Shown one piece after another: positions 6,821 through 14,609 of a stretch of 29,591 nt of DNA. Under the pieces are notes generated by a model. It saw only the letters and a list, made by a program, of their open reading frames with translations. It had not been told where the DNA came from and did no database searches. A program made the position numbers and the translations under genes. Source of the stretch: Acholeplasmataceae bacterium UBA6235. Its GTDB lineage: Bacteria > Bacillota_I > Bacilli_A > Acholeplasmatales > UBA5453. The stretch lies in assembly GCA_002441525.1 (NCBI GenBank), contig DJWH01000078.1, forward strand, positions 867 to 30,457. Direction: 5' to 3'. How positions within the stretch are numbered: the first letter of the stretch is position 1; every line of letters starts with the position of its first letter.

Positions 6821-8506
6821 TCATTCTATATGAAATGTGATGGTAAATGTAGATCCGATGTTCGGCTCACTCTCGACTTGAATGATGCCTTTATAATAAG
6901 AAACCACATGTTTGACAATGGCCAAACCCAAACCTGTACCATTTTGATAAAGGTTTCTTGATTTATTCACTTGATAGAAGCGTTCGAAGATGCGTTGTTG
7001 ATACTCTTTAGGAATACCAATCCCACTATCTTTGATGGAAAAGACAATGGATTCATCTGCTTGAACCAGATTTAAATGGATTGTTCCACCAAATTTATTG
7101 TATTTAATCGCGTTCTCAATCAGGTTTTTAAAGAGCGATTTAAAATCTGTCTCAATCCCTTTAAACATCACATTGTATGTTTCAAGGGTGACTTGGATTT
7201 GTTTTTCTTGGATGAGTGGGTTTAAGTCTTCCAATACCCCATCTAAGGTTTTCTTTAAGTTGAATGAGACTTGGTCCATCTGTGGTCGATTCTCAAGTCT
7301 AGAAAGTTCTAACATATCTTTGAGTAAGTTATCCATAATCACCACTTGGTGGATGATTTCTTGTGATAGCTTTTTCTTTTCTTCTGGGGTTGCCATCTCA
7401 TATAAAATGAGTTCAGCAGACCCTTTGATCGCTGTGAGTGGTGTACGCAATTCATGGGACGCATTCGCGAAAAAGTCACGCTTGTTGTTTTCCAAACGAA
7501 TGCGGTCAGTGTCATCAATTAAAGTGACCAAAACACCTTGTTTGCCTTTGGCTTTTAACAATAACTTATTATACACGCTGTTCACAGATACCAAAATGAA
7601 TCTCTCATGGTATGGCACTCTAAATGATAAGGTGATTTCTTCTTCAGTCGCGAGTTTAATCGCCTCATAAATTTCTTTGTTTCGGATAGAAAGAATCAAA
7701 TCGTGTTCTTTGATGTTGAACCACTTTTGTGCTAGTTCATTATAAAAGACAATCGATTGGTCAGAACCGATGAGGAGGATGCCTTGGTCCATGTGTTTGA
7801 CCAATATCGATAAGAGTTCTTCTTTTTCGTTGAGGTTTTGAATGTTTCTGACAATCGATTCATTGACCCCATTGATTTCTCTTAATAACTCATTGATTTC
7901 ATCGTATTGTGTCGCTGGCATCACCCATTGGTATTGACCTTCATTGATGCTTTTGACTGAAATAGCAATATCATGGATGGGTTTCATAAACGTATCCGAT
8001 ATCTTTTTATAGCTGGCGACCGACAACCCAAGAATACCCAATGATATGAGCATTAAAATCACAATGGTTTGCGTGTTTAAAGCAATATTCTCATCCATAA
8101 CAATCGCGACACGTACATAATTACCATTGGCGGCACGATTCGCGATATACATCAAATTCAGATTTAACGTTTCAGAATACCGGGTATAGGCTCGACCTAA
8201 ATTTTGAATTTCAGGGTAATTTTTTTGATTGCCAGAGGTCGATAGTCTCATCGAGTCCGCAATCGTAATCCCTTCTGAATTGATGATTGAAATGCGCTTG
8301 TTGGAGTTTTGAAACTGAATCACAAATGCTTCATCCGTGATTGTTTTATAATTGTATGCAACCAGGGTATCATCTAAGACAATATCGAGCATATAGGCCG
8401 ATTGTCTTCGATTCACATAGTTGGTCAATGTGAAGGAAATGGCCAAATACAATACAATCAAAAATAGAGTCATCAAAAGATGATATAGGACGAATGTTCT
8501 TTTCAT
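6821..8506 (-). CDS. phoR: Phosphate-regulon sensor histidine kinase PhoR
   Basis: Membrane sensor kinase, 561 aa, that phosphorylates the response regulator encoded upstream. Order: membrane helix 1 (about 5-29), extracytoplasmic segment of about 115 residues, helix 2 (about 145-166), HAMP linker, PAS domain (about 230-335, with MDQGILLIGSDQSIVFYN), HisKA with the phosphoacceptor His at about 351 (FFANASHELRTPLTAIKGS), then HATPase with N box LIENAIKYN, G1 DSGIGIP and G2 GTGLGLAIV. This is the usual Gram-positive PhoR layout. Its ATG overlaps the phoP stop by 4 nt (ATGA). Last gene of the pst-pho cluster. Assignment to phosphate rests on the adjacent pst and phoU genes. Confidence 0.93.
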   Translation of the reverse strand: MKRTFVLYHLLMTLFLIVLYLAISFTLTNYVNRRQSAYMLDIVLDDTLVAYNYKTITDEAFVIQFQNSNKRISIINSEGITIADSMRLSTSGNQKNYPEIQNLGRAYTRYSETLNLNLMYIANRAANGNYVRVAIVMDENIALNTQTIVILMLISLGILGLSVASYKKISDTFMKPIHDIAISVKSINEGQYQWVMPATQYDEINELLREINGVNESIVRNIQNLNEKEELLSILVKHMDQGILLIGSDQSIVFYNELAQKWFNIKEHDLILSIRNKEIYEAIKLATEEEITLSFRVPYHERFILVSVNSVYNKLLLKAKGKQGVLVTLIDDTDRIRLENNKRDFFANASHELRTPLTAIKGSAELILYEMATPEEKKKLSQEIIHQVVIMDNLLKDMLELSRLENRPQMDQVSFNLKKTLDGVLEDLNPLIQEKQIQVTLETYNVMFKGIETDFKSLFKNLIENAIKYNKFGGTIHLNLVQADESIVFSIKDSGIGIPKEYQQRIFERFYQVNKSRNLYQNGTGLGLAIVKHVVSYYKGIIQVESEPNIGSTFTITFHIE

Positions 8507-9177
8507 AGCTTCACCAATCGGTAACCCACTGCTCTTACAGTCATGATTTCAATATTGGCTTGTTGGTCTGATAACTTTTTTCTCAAGGATTTGACATGCA
8601 TATCAATGGTTCTCGATTCTAAAACCAAATCAGAACCCCAAACCACTTGAAATATACGGTCTCTATGTAATACTTCATCCGGGTGTTCCATGAGCAGTTT
8701 CAATAGTTCGAACTCTTTGTATGTCAATGTAATTAAGGTTTGATTCACATGCACTTCTCTGGTTTGTACATCCATTTGAATGTTGCCTGCTTCAAGACGC
8801 ATTTTAACCTTGGTTCTTCTGAGTTTGTTTTGAATTCGGGATAACAACTCCAAAACACCAAAGGGTTTGGTCAAATAATCATCCGCACCTAAATCAAGTC
8901 CAGAGACTTTATCGAGTTCACTCGATAAAGCCGATAGAATGATGACCGGGATGTCTTCGGTCATTGGATGGGATCTCAATCGTTTCAAATGGTCGAGTCC
9001 ATGTTCATTGGGTAACATCAAATCGAGCAAAATCAAATCTGGTAGTTCTTTCGCAACTGCATCGAAAAAATCGCGTCCGTTTTGAAACCAAATATAGTCA
9101 TATTTCGCATTACTGAGGGTTTTTTCAATGACATAAGCAATCGAATGATCGTCCTCGATAAAATAAATTTTCGGCAT
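8503..9177 (-). CDS. phoP: Phosphate response regulator PhoP/PhoB (OmpR type)
   Basis: Two-domain regulator of 224 aa: receiver domain with acidic pair Asp9/Asp10, phosphoacceptor Asp52 (LILLDLMLP) and Lys104 (DDYLTKPFG), followed by an OmpR/PhoB winged helix (about 125-222) ending DMHVKSLRKKLSD...VRAVGYRL. It should be phosphorylated by PhoR and bind direct repeats of TTNACA type; such repeats stand before pstS. GGAGGG directly follows the phoU stop and is 4 nt from the ATG. The stop TGA overlaps phoR. The name phoB would be equally fitting. Confidence 0.93.
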   Translation of the reverse strand: MPKIYFIEDDHSIAYVIEKTLSNAKYDYIWFQNGRDFFDAVAKELPDLILLDLMLPNEHGLDHLKRLRSHPMTEDIPVIILSALSSELDKVSGLDLGADDYLTKPFGVLELLSRIQNKLRRTKVKMRLEAGNIQMDVQTREVHVNQTLITLTYKEFELLKLLMEHPDEVLHRDRIFQVVWGSDLVLESRTIDMHVKSLRKKLSDQQANIEIMTVRAVGYRLVKL

Positions 9178-9186
9178 ATACCCTCC

Positions 9187-9846
9187 TTAAAATAGGGGTG
9201 TGTTTTTGTGCGAACCTGTCACCAAGAAAATGACCCATTCTGCAATATTGACGGCGTGGTCTGCCACACGTTCTAAGTATTTTGCAATGAGGATGATGGA
9301 GATGACGTAAGGGGTGTCATCGACATCGTCTTTGATCCATTGTGCTGAAAGCTGAATCATCTCGCGATATTCACGGTCAACGATATCGTCTTGCGCGATG
9401 ATCAGTTTTGCAAGAACAGCATCCTCACTGACCACCGCTTCAATCGCGGATTGCACCATGTGTTCGGCGTGTTTGGCCATCGATAAAACCAAGGATAGGT
9501 CTCTCACGAATTGGTGTCCTTCTAGATGTAAGGATATTTCCGAAATATCCGAAGCGTGGTCGCCAATACGTTCGATGTCGGTTAGGATTTTTAAAATGGT
9601 GGTTACCAATCTCAAATCTTGGGCGATGGGTTGTTCTTTCCAGATGATTCTTAAAGCTTGTTTAGATATTTCTTCTTCCATCATATCGATTTGGTCATCG
9701 GCTTTGATGATGTTGTTAGCAAGCACCAAATCGTTGGTTTCGAAACTTTTTAATCCGTTTCTGACATTGAGTAATGCTTGGTCAGCCATTTCGATGACGG
9801 ATTTTTTAAGTTGATTTAAGGCGGTTTGATACGTATTACGATTCAT
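9187..9846 (-). CDS. phoU: Phosphate signalling protein PhoU
   Basis: Cytoplasmic helical protein of 219 aa that links the PstSCAB transporter to the PhoR kinase and keeps the system off when phosphate is plentiful. Two PhoU three-helix repeats are visible, each with its metal-binding signature: DIERIGDHASDISE in the first half and YLERVADHAVNIAEW in the second. AGGTGA lies 6 nt before the ATG. It follows pstB by 29 nt but has its own extended -10 promoter, so phoU-phoP-phoR can be made without the transporter. Confidence 0.95.
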   Translation of the reverse strand: MNRNTYQTALNQLKKSVIEMADQALLNVRNGLKSFETNDLVLANNIIKADDQIDMMEEEISKQALRIIWKEQPIAQDLRLVTTILKILTDIERIGDHASDISEISLHLEGHQFVRDLSLVLSMAKHAEHMVQSAIEAVVSEDAVLAKLIIAQDDIVDREYREMIQLSAQWIKDDVDDTPYVISIILIAKYLERVADHAVNIAEWVIFLVTGSHKNTPLF

Positions 9847-9866
9847 AATTAGTCACCTTTACTTTC

Positions 9867-9875
9867 ATTATACCA
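9867..9875 (-). promoter_or_regulatory. Extended -10 promoter before phoU
   Basis: Directly after the pstB stop the minus strand reads TGGTATAAT, a perfect -10 (9867-9872) with TGn extension and no clear -35. It gives a leader of about 15 nt to phoU and would provide basal phoU-phoP-phoR expression. Confidence 0.6.
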
Positions 9876-10631
9876 TTATCCAAAACGCCCGGTGATGTAA
9901 TCTTCGGTGCGTTGATCTCTAGGGTGTGAGAATAGACGTTCTGTTTCTTCATATTCCACCATTTCGCCCAATAAGAAAAAGGCGGTGTAGTCTGAAATTC
10001 GTGCCGCTTGTTGCATATTGTGGGTCACGATGACAATGGTGTAATGTTGTTTGAGTTGTAGGATTAAATCTTCTATCTTGGAGGTTGCGATGGGGTCCAA
10101 AGCCGATGTGGGTTCATCCATCAATATGACTTCTGGCTTCATGGCTAACGCTCTTGCGATACACAAGCGTTGTTGTTGACCACCCGATAATGCTAAAGCA
10201 GAATCTCTCAAACGGTCTTTGACTTCTTCCCACAAAGCGGCTTGTTCAAGTGATGTTTTGACAATGTCATCCAAAGCTGCTTTGGATTTGATGCCTTGAC
10301 ATCTAGGTCCATAAGCGATGTTGTCATAAATGCTCATCGGGAATGGGTTGGGTTTTTGGAAAACCATGCCCACTTTGATTCTTAAGCCAATCACATCGGT
10401 TTGTTTGTCATAGATTTGTTGGTTGTTGTACATGATTTCGCCTTGGACTGTACAATTTTCAATGAGATCATTCATCCGATTCAAGGTTCTTAGGAATGTC
10501 GATTTTCCACAACCAGAAGGTCCAATCAAGGCTGTGACTTTTTTATCATATATAGGCAGTTCGATTTGTTTTAATGCTTGTTTTTGACCATAATAGAGGT
10601 CTAATGATTTGACATCAAATACTTTATTCAT
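9876..10631 (-). CDS. pstB: Phosphate ABC transporter ATP-binding protein
   Basis: ATPase of the high-affinity phosphate importer, 251 aa. Walker [10 protein letters not shown] (about 37-45), phosphate-family segment [11 protein letters not shown]-loop [15 protein letters not shown], signature [15 protein letters not shown], Walker [14 protein letters not shown] and switch His in THNMQQAA are all intact. Two starts are possible. The ATG at 10631, with GGTG 6 nt upstream, overlaps the end of pstA by 8 nt (ATGAATAA) exactly as etfA overlaps etfB, and gives [10 protein letters not shown]. The ATG at 10643 would add four residues and has a poorer ribosome site. Confidence 0.96.
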   Translation of the reverse strand: MNKVFDVKSLDLYYGQKQALKQIELPIYDKKVTALIGPSGCGKSTFLRTLNRMNDLIENCTVQGEIMYNNQQIYDKQTDVIGLRIKVGMVFQKPNPFPMSIYDNIAYGPRCQGIKSKAALDDIVKTSLEQAALWEEVKDRLRDSALALSGGQQQRLCIARALAMKPEVILMDEPTSALDPIATSKIEDLILQLKQHYTIVIVTHNMQQAARISDYTAFFLLGEMVEYEETERLFSHPRDQRTEDYITGRFG

Positions 10632-11841
10632 GGGTAACACCATACTTTCTTAATAAACGTTTAGAGATGAGTTTAATCGATAAATTCATCGATAATACAA
10701 TCACCAAAATGATGATGGCGATGGTGGTGGATAGTTCAATGTTGGCTGGTTCATCGGTCATCATCGCCCAAATATGGACGGATAATGACGTCGATTTATC
10801 AAAAATGGATACGTCATCTTTGATCGCGGTACCGACCGCGAACACCAATGCAGCACTTTCACCAATGATTCTACCAATCGCCAGCAAAGTGGCGGTTAGA
10901 ATCCCTGAAAAGGCACTCGGTAGCACAATTTTAAACGTGGTCTGGGTTTTATTTCCCCCTAAAGCTAAGGAAGCTTGTCGATAATCATCGGGTACCACTT
11001 TCAACGATTCTTCTGTGGTTCTAATGATGACAGGCATTAAAATGACAGCCAATGTCATTGCGCCAGAAATGAGGTTAGCCCCTGTGGCTTTGGTGAGGGA
11101 GATGGTAATTGGAACAAACAAGGCTAGCCCCATCAAACCATAAATAATGGAGGGGACACCAGTCAAGGTTTCAATCAGATTTCTTAAAGCTTTGGTGAAT
11201 CTATTTTTAGGCGCATATTCATTTAAGTAAAGTGCAGCCCCAACACCAATCGGTAACGCAATCAACAGCGTTAAACCAATCAAATAGAGGGTTGTTAGGA
11301 TGGAACCACGAATCCCGCCACCTGAAGTTGAATACTCTAATTCACGGAAGGTTGTTTTCGTATCCAACACTTGTATCATGTTTTGAGCCCCTTGAATTGA
11401 TAAAGCCGAGGGACCATCTTCAAAAGCGATACGAATGATTTCATAATCGATCCCTAAACTCAAATCTTGAGTAGCGACCCCTTTATTCCGTAAATCTTTG
11501 AATGGGGATTCTGGATGAACATAGGTTACCAATACAATGGTATGACCCATCAAATTCTCATCGTCTGTGAGCGCAATCCCCCATTTTGAAGAATAAAAGG
11601 TATTGTCATTAAAATCTTTATCGATGGTAAAGTCACCAGGCCCAGTGAAGTCCTTTAAATCTGCAATATAACTGGTCGATTCAAAATTATGGGTAATGAG
11701 ATCCATGTTGAGTAACTTAAATCCATTGAGAAACACAAATAACAAGATGGAGATGAGGACAAACAGTGAAATGAAGGATGCGAAATACGTGATGGACTGA
11801 AGGATGAGGTCTTTCTTTTTACGACTATTTAACATCGACAT
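10624..11841 (-). CDS. pstA: Phosphate ABC transporter permease PstA, with enlarged extracytoplasmic loop
   Basis: Membrane subunit of the phosphate importer; 405 aa against roughly 280-300 for typical PstA. Membrane helix 1 is at about 17-39. A soluble segment of about 130 residues follows (about 43-172; acidic, no cysteine), and the standard transporter core begins at about 178. The coupling (EAA) loop [28 protein letters not shown] is present near residue 290. A short loop is usual between helices 1 and 2, so about 100 residues are extra, on the side facing the substrate-binding protein. The start at 11841 overlaps pstC; AGGTGG is 3 nt upstream, and the ATG at 11835 has better spacing. Confidence 0.93.
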   Translation of the reverse strand: MSMLNSRKKKDLILQSITYFASFISLFVLISILLFVFLNGFKLLNMDLITHNFESTSYIADLKDFTGPGDFTIDKDFNDNTFYSSKWGIALTDDENLMGHTIVLVTYVHPESPFKDLRNKGVATQDLSLGIDYEIIRIAFEDGPSALSIQGAQNMIQVLDTKTTFRELEYSTSGGGIRGSILTTLYLIGLTLLIALPIGVGAALYLNEYAPKNRFTKALRNLIETLTGVPSIIYGLMGLALFVPITISLTKATGANLISGAMTLAVILMPVIIRTTEESLKVVPDDYRQASLALGGNKTQTTFKIVLPSAFSGILTATLLAIGRIIGESAALVFAVGTAIKDDVSIFDKSTSLSVHIWAMMTDEPANIELSTTIAIIILVIVLSMNLSIKLISKRLLRKYGVTHE

Positions 11842-12781
11842 TGCCCACCTTTCGTTTGATATAGTTTAAGGTGAAGTTGGTGATGAGTATCACAATCATC
11901 AGCACAATCCCTACAGAGAAGCGAATATCGTAGTCGAGTCCTGTGGTTTCTTTCATCCCCTCTAACATCATCGTGGTGAGTGTCGATGTCGTATCGAGGA
12001 TATTAAAATTAATCCCACTACGTCTACCACCAGCTACCAACGAAACAGCTGTGGCTTCACCCAATACACGTCCAATCCCTAAGATGGCTGAGGTGAAGAT
12101 ACCACTTTTCGCTGACGTTAAGACCACTTTAAAATGGGTTTGGGTTTTAGATGCGCCAAGCGCTAGTGAGCCATGTTCGATCGATTTATCTACGCTCCGA
12201 ATGGCCACTTCACTGATCGAAGCGATGGTTGGAATGGTCATGATAGCCAACACCAATACGGATGATAAAATGGAGTTTCCGCCTTTGGATTGAAAACCGA
12301 TGAGGGTTGATAAATCATAAACGATTTTCAAAATAATCCCTGCCCCAAACAACCCGTAAATAATCGAGGGGATGGAAGCGAGCATTTCTACAACCGTTCT
12401 TAACGTTTCGGCTAATTTTTTTGGAGCAATTTTCGCAATGAATAGTGCTGTAAGTACCCCAACTGGAAAGGATATGAGTAAGGATAAAAACGCGATGAAT
12501 AAGGTAGAGATGATTAAAAAGCCAATCGCGTATAAGTTTGAATTAAACGATTCACCAATCAACCAAGTCGTACCGGTCAAAAAGTCAGCCAAATTGACTC
12601 GACCTAATCCCCCATTGTTCGTGATAAAAGGGGTCACCCCTTTGACCATGATGACGCCTGCGATGATGAAGATGAATGAAGATGATAGTATTGCAAAACC
12701 CATCAACAGGTACTTAATGGTGTTATCTAGCCATTGGTTGTGTCTTTTTTGGGTTTTTATTAACTGTATTTTGGATTGCAT
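11825..12781 (-). CDS. pstC: Phosphate ABC transporter permease PstC
   Basis: Second membrane subunit of the importer, 318 aa, normal length. Six hydrophobic helices; the coupling loop IEHGSLALGASKTQTHFKVVLTSAKSGI and the following GIGRVLGEATAVSLVAGG are typical PstC. The loop between helices 1 and 2 is about 50 residues, in contrast to PstA. AAGGAG lies 5 nt before the ATG. It is separated from pstS by an intergenic hairpin with a T tail and overlaps pstA by 17 nt. Confidence 0.95.
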   Translation of the reverse strand: MQSKIQLIKTQKRHNQWLDNTIKYLLMGFAILSSSFIFIIAGVIMVKGVTPFITNNGGLGRVNLADFLTGTTWLIGESFNSNLYAIGFLIISTLFIAFLSLLISFPVGVLTALFIAKIAPKKLAETLRTVVEMLASIPSIIYGLFGAGIILKIVYDLSTLIGFQSKGGNSILSSVLVLAIMTIPTIASISEVAIRSVDKSIEHGSLALGASKTQTHFKVVLTSAKSGIFTSAILGIGRVLGEATAVSLVAGGRRSGINFNILDTTSTLTTMMLEGMKETTGLDYDIRFSVGIVLMIVILITNFTLNYIKRKVGNVDVK

Positions 12782-12800
12782 CAGATACTCCTTTTTTATA

Positions 12801-12823
12801 CAAGAAAAGACCCCATAGGGTCT
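12801..12823 (-). terminator. Intergenic attenuator between pstS and pstC
   Basis: On the minus strand AGACCC-TATG-GGGTCT followed by TTTTCTTG: a 6-bp stem with a short, broken T tail (12808-12813 with 12818-12823). It sits 10 nt after the pstS stop inside the operon. It would stop part of the transcripts and leave pstS in excess over the membrane genes. Confidence 0.75.
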
Positions 12824-12832
12824 AATTCAGGC

Positions 12833-13762
12833 TTATTCAGAAACGACGTCTGACCACTTCGAATATGTACCGTCGTAAATCGCTTTAAGTTGTGCTGCGG
12901 TGATATTGGTGATTGGATTACTCTTGTGAACAATCGCTACAATCGCATCCCATGCCAATTGACCCATGGCAGATTCAGCAACCCCTACTTTTTCAGTATC
13001 TTTGAAATATCTAGAGGCAAATCCAACGTGTTTGGATACAGGATCGCTTAAACCAATGGTTTGTGTACGCTTGTATGCATCCCCTGAACCGGTATGATCG
13101 TGTTCTGCAACGAAGTTACCAGCTTTCGCACTGAAAGCTTGAGTCAATGCTTGTGCAACTTTTTGAATGGAATCAGATCCACCAAAACGGACTGTAACAT
13201 TCGCGTTATTTCTCGCTGTGATTGGGTGTTGTGCTTTGATAGAATCCCATGTAACTGTGGTATCTAACGCAATCGCACCATTGTTATTGATGATGTCGGC
13301 AGCATCCGAAGTGCCTAGGAACGCAACGAAGGCATTGACCAATTGTTCGATTTCTGTCGATTCATAATCGCCAGCGTCTCTGGTCATCCACATGAACGGA
13401 CGTTTTAAGCCATAGGTGTTATTGAGGACATTCGCTACGGTTGGTGCAACCCCTTCGTAGCTTAAACCTTTAATGGTATTGTTTAAAGACGATAAGGATA
13501 CATAACCAATCCCATATTCATCGGTACCCATGGAAGTCATGATACCTGTGTTATCTTTAATGACGAATCCTTCTACCAATACATCGTCTGATGTTGCTGC
13601 TGCAGCGAATCCGATACCATCCATAAACCCTGCACGTGTACCAGAGGTGGTGTCACGGGTATAAACGGTGATGTTTTTCGAGTCATCGAACGATGATCCT
13701 GAGGTACAAGCGGCTAAACTGAATGATAATGCTAAAGCCAATACTGCTAATATTTTTCTCAT
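12833..13762 (-). CDS. pstS: Phosphate-binding lipoprotein PstS with permuted domain order
   Basis: Extracytoplasmic phosphate receptor of 309 aa. The signal peptide ends in the lipobox LAAC, with Cys19 as lipid anchor. Residues about 31-166 match the half that is normally C-terminal: ITVYTRDTTSGTRAGF (phosphate loop SGTR), GIGYVSLSSLNNTIKGL, GVAPTVANVLNNTYGLKRPF. A linker (about 167-187) follows. Residues about 189-306 match the half that is normally N-terminal: VTVRFGGSDSIQKVAQALTQAF, HTGSGDAYKR, VGFASRYFKD, NPITNITAAQLKAIYDGTYSKWSDV, and the protein stops there. All expected phosphate-contact loops (GSDS, TGSG, SGTR) are kept. The frame is intact, AAGGAG is well placed, and PhoP-type repeats stand upstream, so it is very likely the working receptor. 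Confidence 0.9.
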   Translation of the reverse strand: MRKILAVLALALSFSLAACTSGSSFDDSKNITVYTRDTTSGTRAGFMDGIGFAAAATSDDVLVEGFVIKDNTGIMTSMGTDEYGIGYVSLSSLNNTIKGLSYEGVAPTVANVLNNTYGLKRPFMWMTRDAGDYESTEIEQLVNAFVAFLGTSDAADIINNNGAIALDTTVTWDSIKAQHPITARNNANVTVRFGGSDSIQKVAQALTQAFSAKAGNFVAEHDHTGSGDAYKRTQTIGLSDPVSKHVGFASRYFKDTEKVGVAESAMGQLAWDAIVAIVHKSNPITNITAAQLKAIYDGTYSKWSDVVSE

Positions 13763-13791
13763 ATATTCTCCTTTTTGATTTGTTCATCCTG

Positions 13792-13857
13792 ATTTTACAT
13801 AAAAAAAGAATGTGAATATATCACACTCTTGTAAGTAGTTTGTAAAGAAATTGTAAA
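13792..13857 (-). promoter_or_regulatory. PhoP/PhoB-box direct repeats and -10 of the pstS promoter
   Basis: On the minus strand TTTACA (13852-13857), TTTACA (13841-13846) and CTTACA (13830-13835) recur at exactly 11-bp intervals, with a degenerate fourth, GTGATA, at 13819-13824. This is the spacing of Pho-box half-sites (TT[A/T/C]ACA with about 5-bp gaps in B. subtilis PhoP sites). A -10 candidate TAAAAT lies at 13792-13797, placing the repeats upstream of and over the -35 region, as in PhoP-activated promoters. Confidence 0.75.
13801..13834 (-). terminator. Terminator of the mrp-hydrolase transcript, overlapping the Pho box
   Basis: The minus strand reads AAGAGTGTGA-TATAT-TCACATTCTT plus a run of T: a 10-bp stem with one G-U pair (13823-13832 with 13808-13817). 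It lies 32 nt after the hydrolase stop. The 5' arm shares bases with the third and fourth Pho-box repeats. Confidence 0.85.
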
Positions 13858-13863
13858 GTGGCT

Positions 13864-14607
13864 TTAGTTTTTAGACTTTAACCACTGAATCATATCTTGA
13901 ATGACCAGCGTTTGGTCAATATCGAGTAAAACATCGTGGTAACTCTCTGGGTAAATGATGATGTCTTTGATTTTAGCACCTGCTTTATCAAATAATGCGT
14001 GTGCGTTATGTAAAGGCACAATTCGATCACTCCCACCATGAATCACAAGTAGGTCTGGTTGATAATCGTTTAAGCGTTTGTGAATATATTTATTCGCTTT
14101 ATAGATGGTTTCATACAACATCTTAAAAGTGACAAACTTCAACAAATGTTCATCTTGGATTTCTGCTTCTGTTTTCACATGACGGCTCTTTGGGTCTGCC
14201 CAGTTCAAATGTAGTTTTTTGTTTGGCAGTAAGAATCCTAACCACTTCACCATAGAGATGATATGGTAATGGTAACCTATCGATATCACACCACGAATAT
14301 TTGGATGTGATACTGCATATAAATGACTGATGAGTGCGCCTAGAGAATGTCCCATTAAAAAGACTTTTCTTTGTTTTCCTTCTTTAGCAATCATCTCATC
14401 GATATCATCAATCAAACCATGATAATCCTTCAATTGACCAGGTTGACCATTTTGGCCATGCCCACGCACATCATACAAGATGACTGCAAATCCAGCCTCA
14501 TTCAATGCCTTAGCGAGTGGTTCATATAGCAACCCATATTCCCCAATACCATGGGTAAAGATGACCAAAGGGGCTTTTTCTACCTTATATAAATGATAAG
14601 GGACCAT
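13864..14607 (-). CDS. Alpha/beta hydrolase, monoacylglycerol lipase/lysophospholipase-like
   Basis: Predicted cytoplasmic serine hydrolase of 247 aa without signal peptide. The oxyanion segment is FTHGIGEYG. The nucleophile elbow GHSLG places Ser at about 88. The remaining triad members are probably Asp194 (HGGSDRIVP) and His224 (PESYHD). The VRGHGQNG segment is typical of the lysophospholipase/monoglyceride lipase branch (Hydrolase_4). It starts 2 nt after the mrp stop without a convincing ribosome site, so it is probably translated by coupling. Substrate is unknown; lipid ester turnover is the family-based guess. Confidence 0.85.
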   Translation of the reverse strand: MVPYHLYKVEKAPLVIFTHGIGEYGLLYEPLAKALNEAGFAVILYDVRGHGQNGQPGQLKDYHGLIDDIDEMIAKEGKQRKVFLMGHSLGALISHLYAVSHPNIRGVISIGYHYHIISMVKWLGFLLPNKKLHLNWADPKSRHVKTEAEIQDEHLLKFVTFKMLYETIYKANKYIHKRLNDYQPDLLVIHGGSDRIVPLHNAHALFDKAGAKIKDIIIYPESYHDVLLDIDQTLVIQDMIQWLKSKN

Positions 14608-14609
14608 GA

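Noticed and set aside
7098..7670. 190-aa open frame on the plus strand opposite phoR
   Set aside because: Shadow of phoR, which has complete kinase motifs; no ribosome site or domain in the antisense frame.
12833..13762. PstS order explained by a frameshift, gene fusion or assembly error
   Set aside because: One continuous frame with signal peptide, each half present once, natural stop, ribosome site and operon neighbours in place; an assembly error would have to leave all of these intact.
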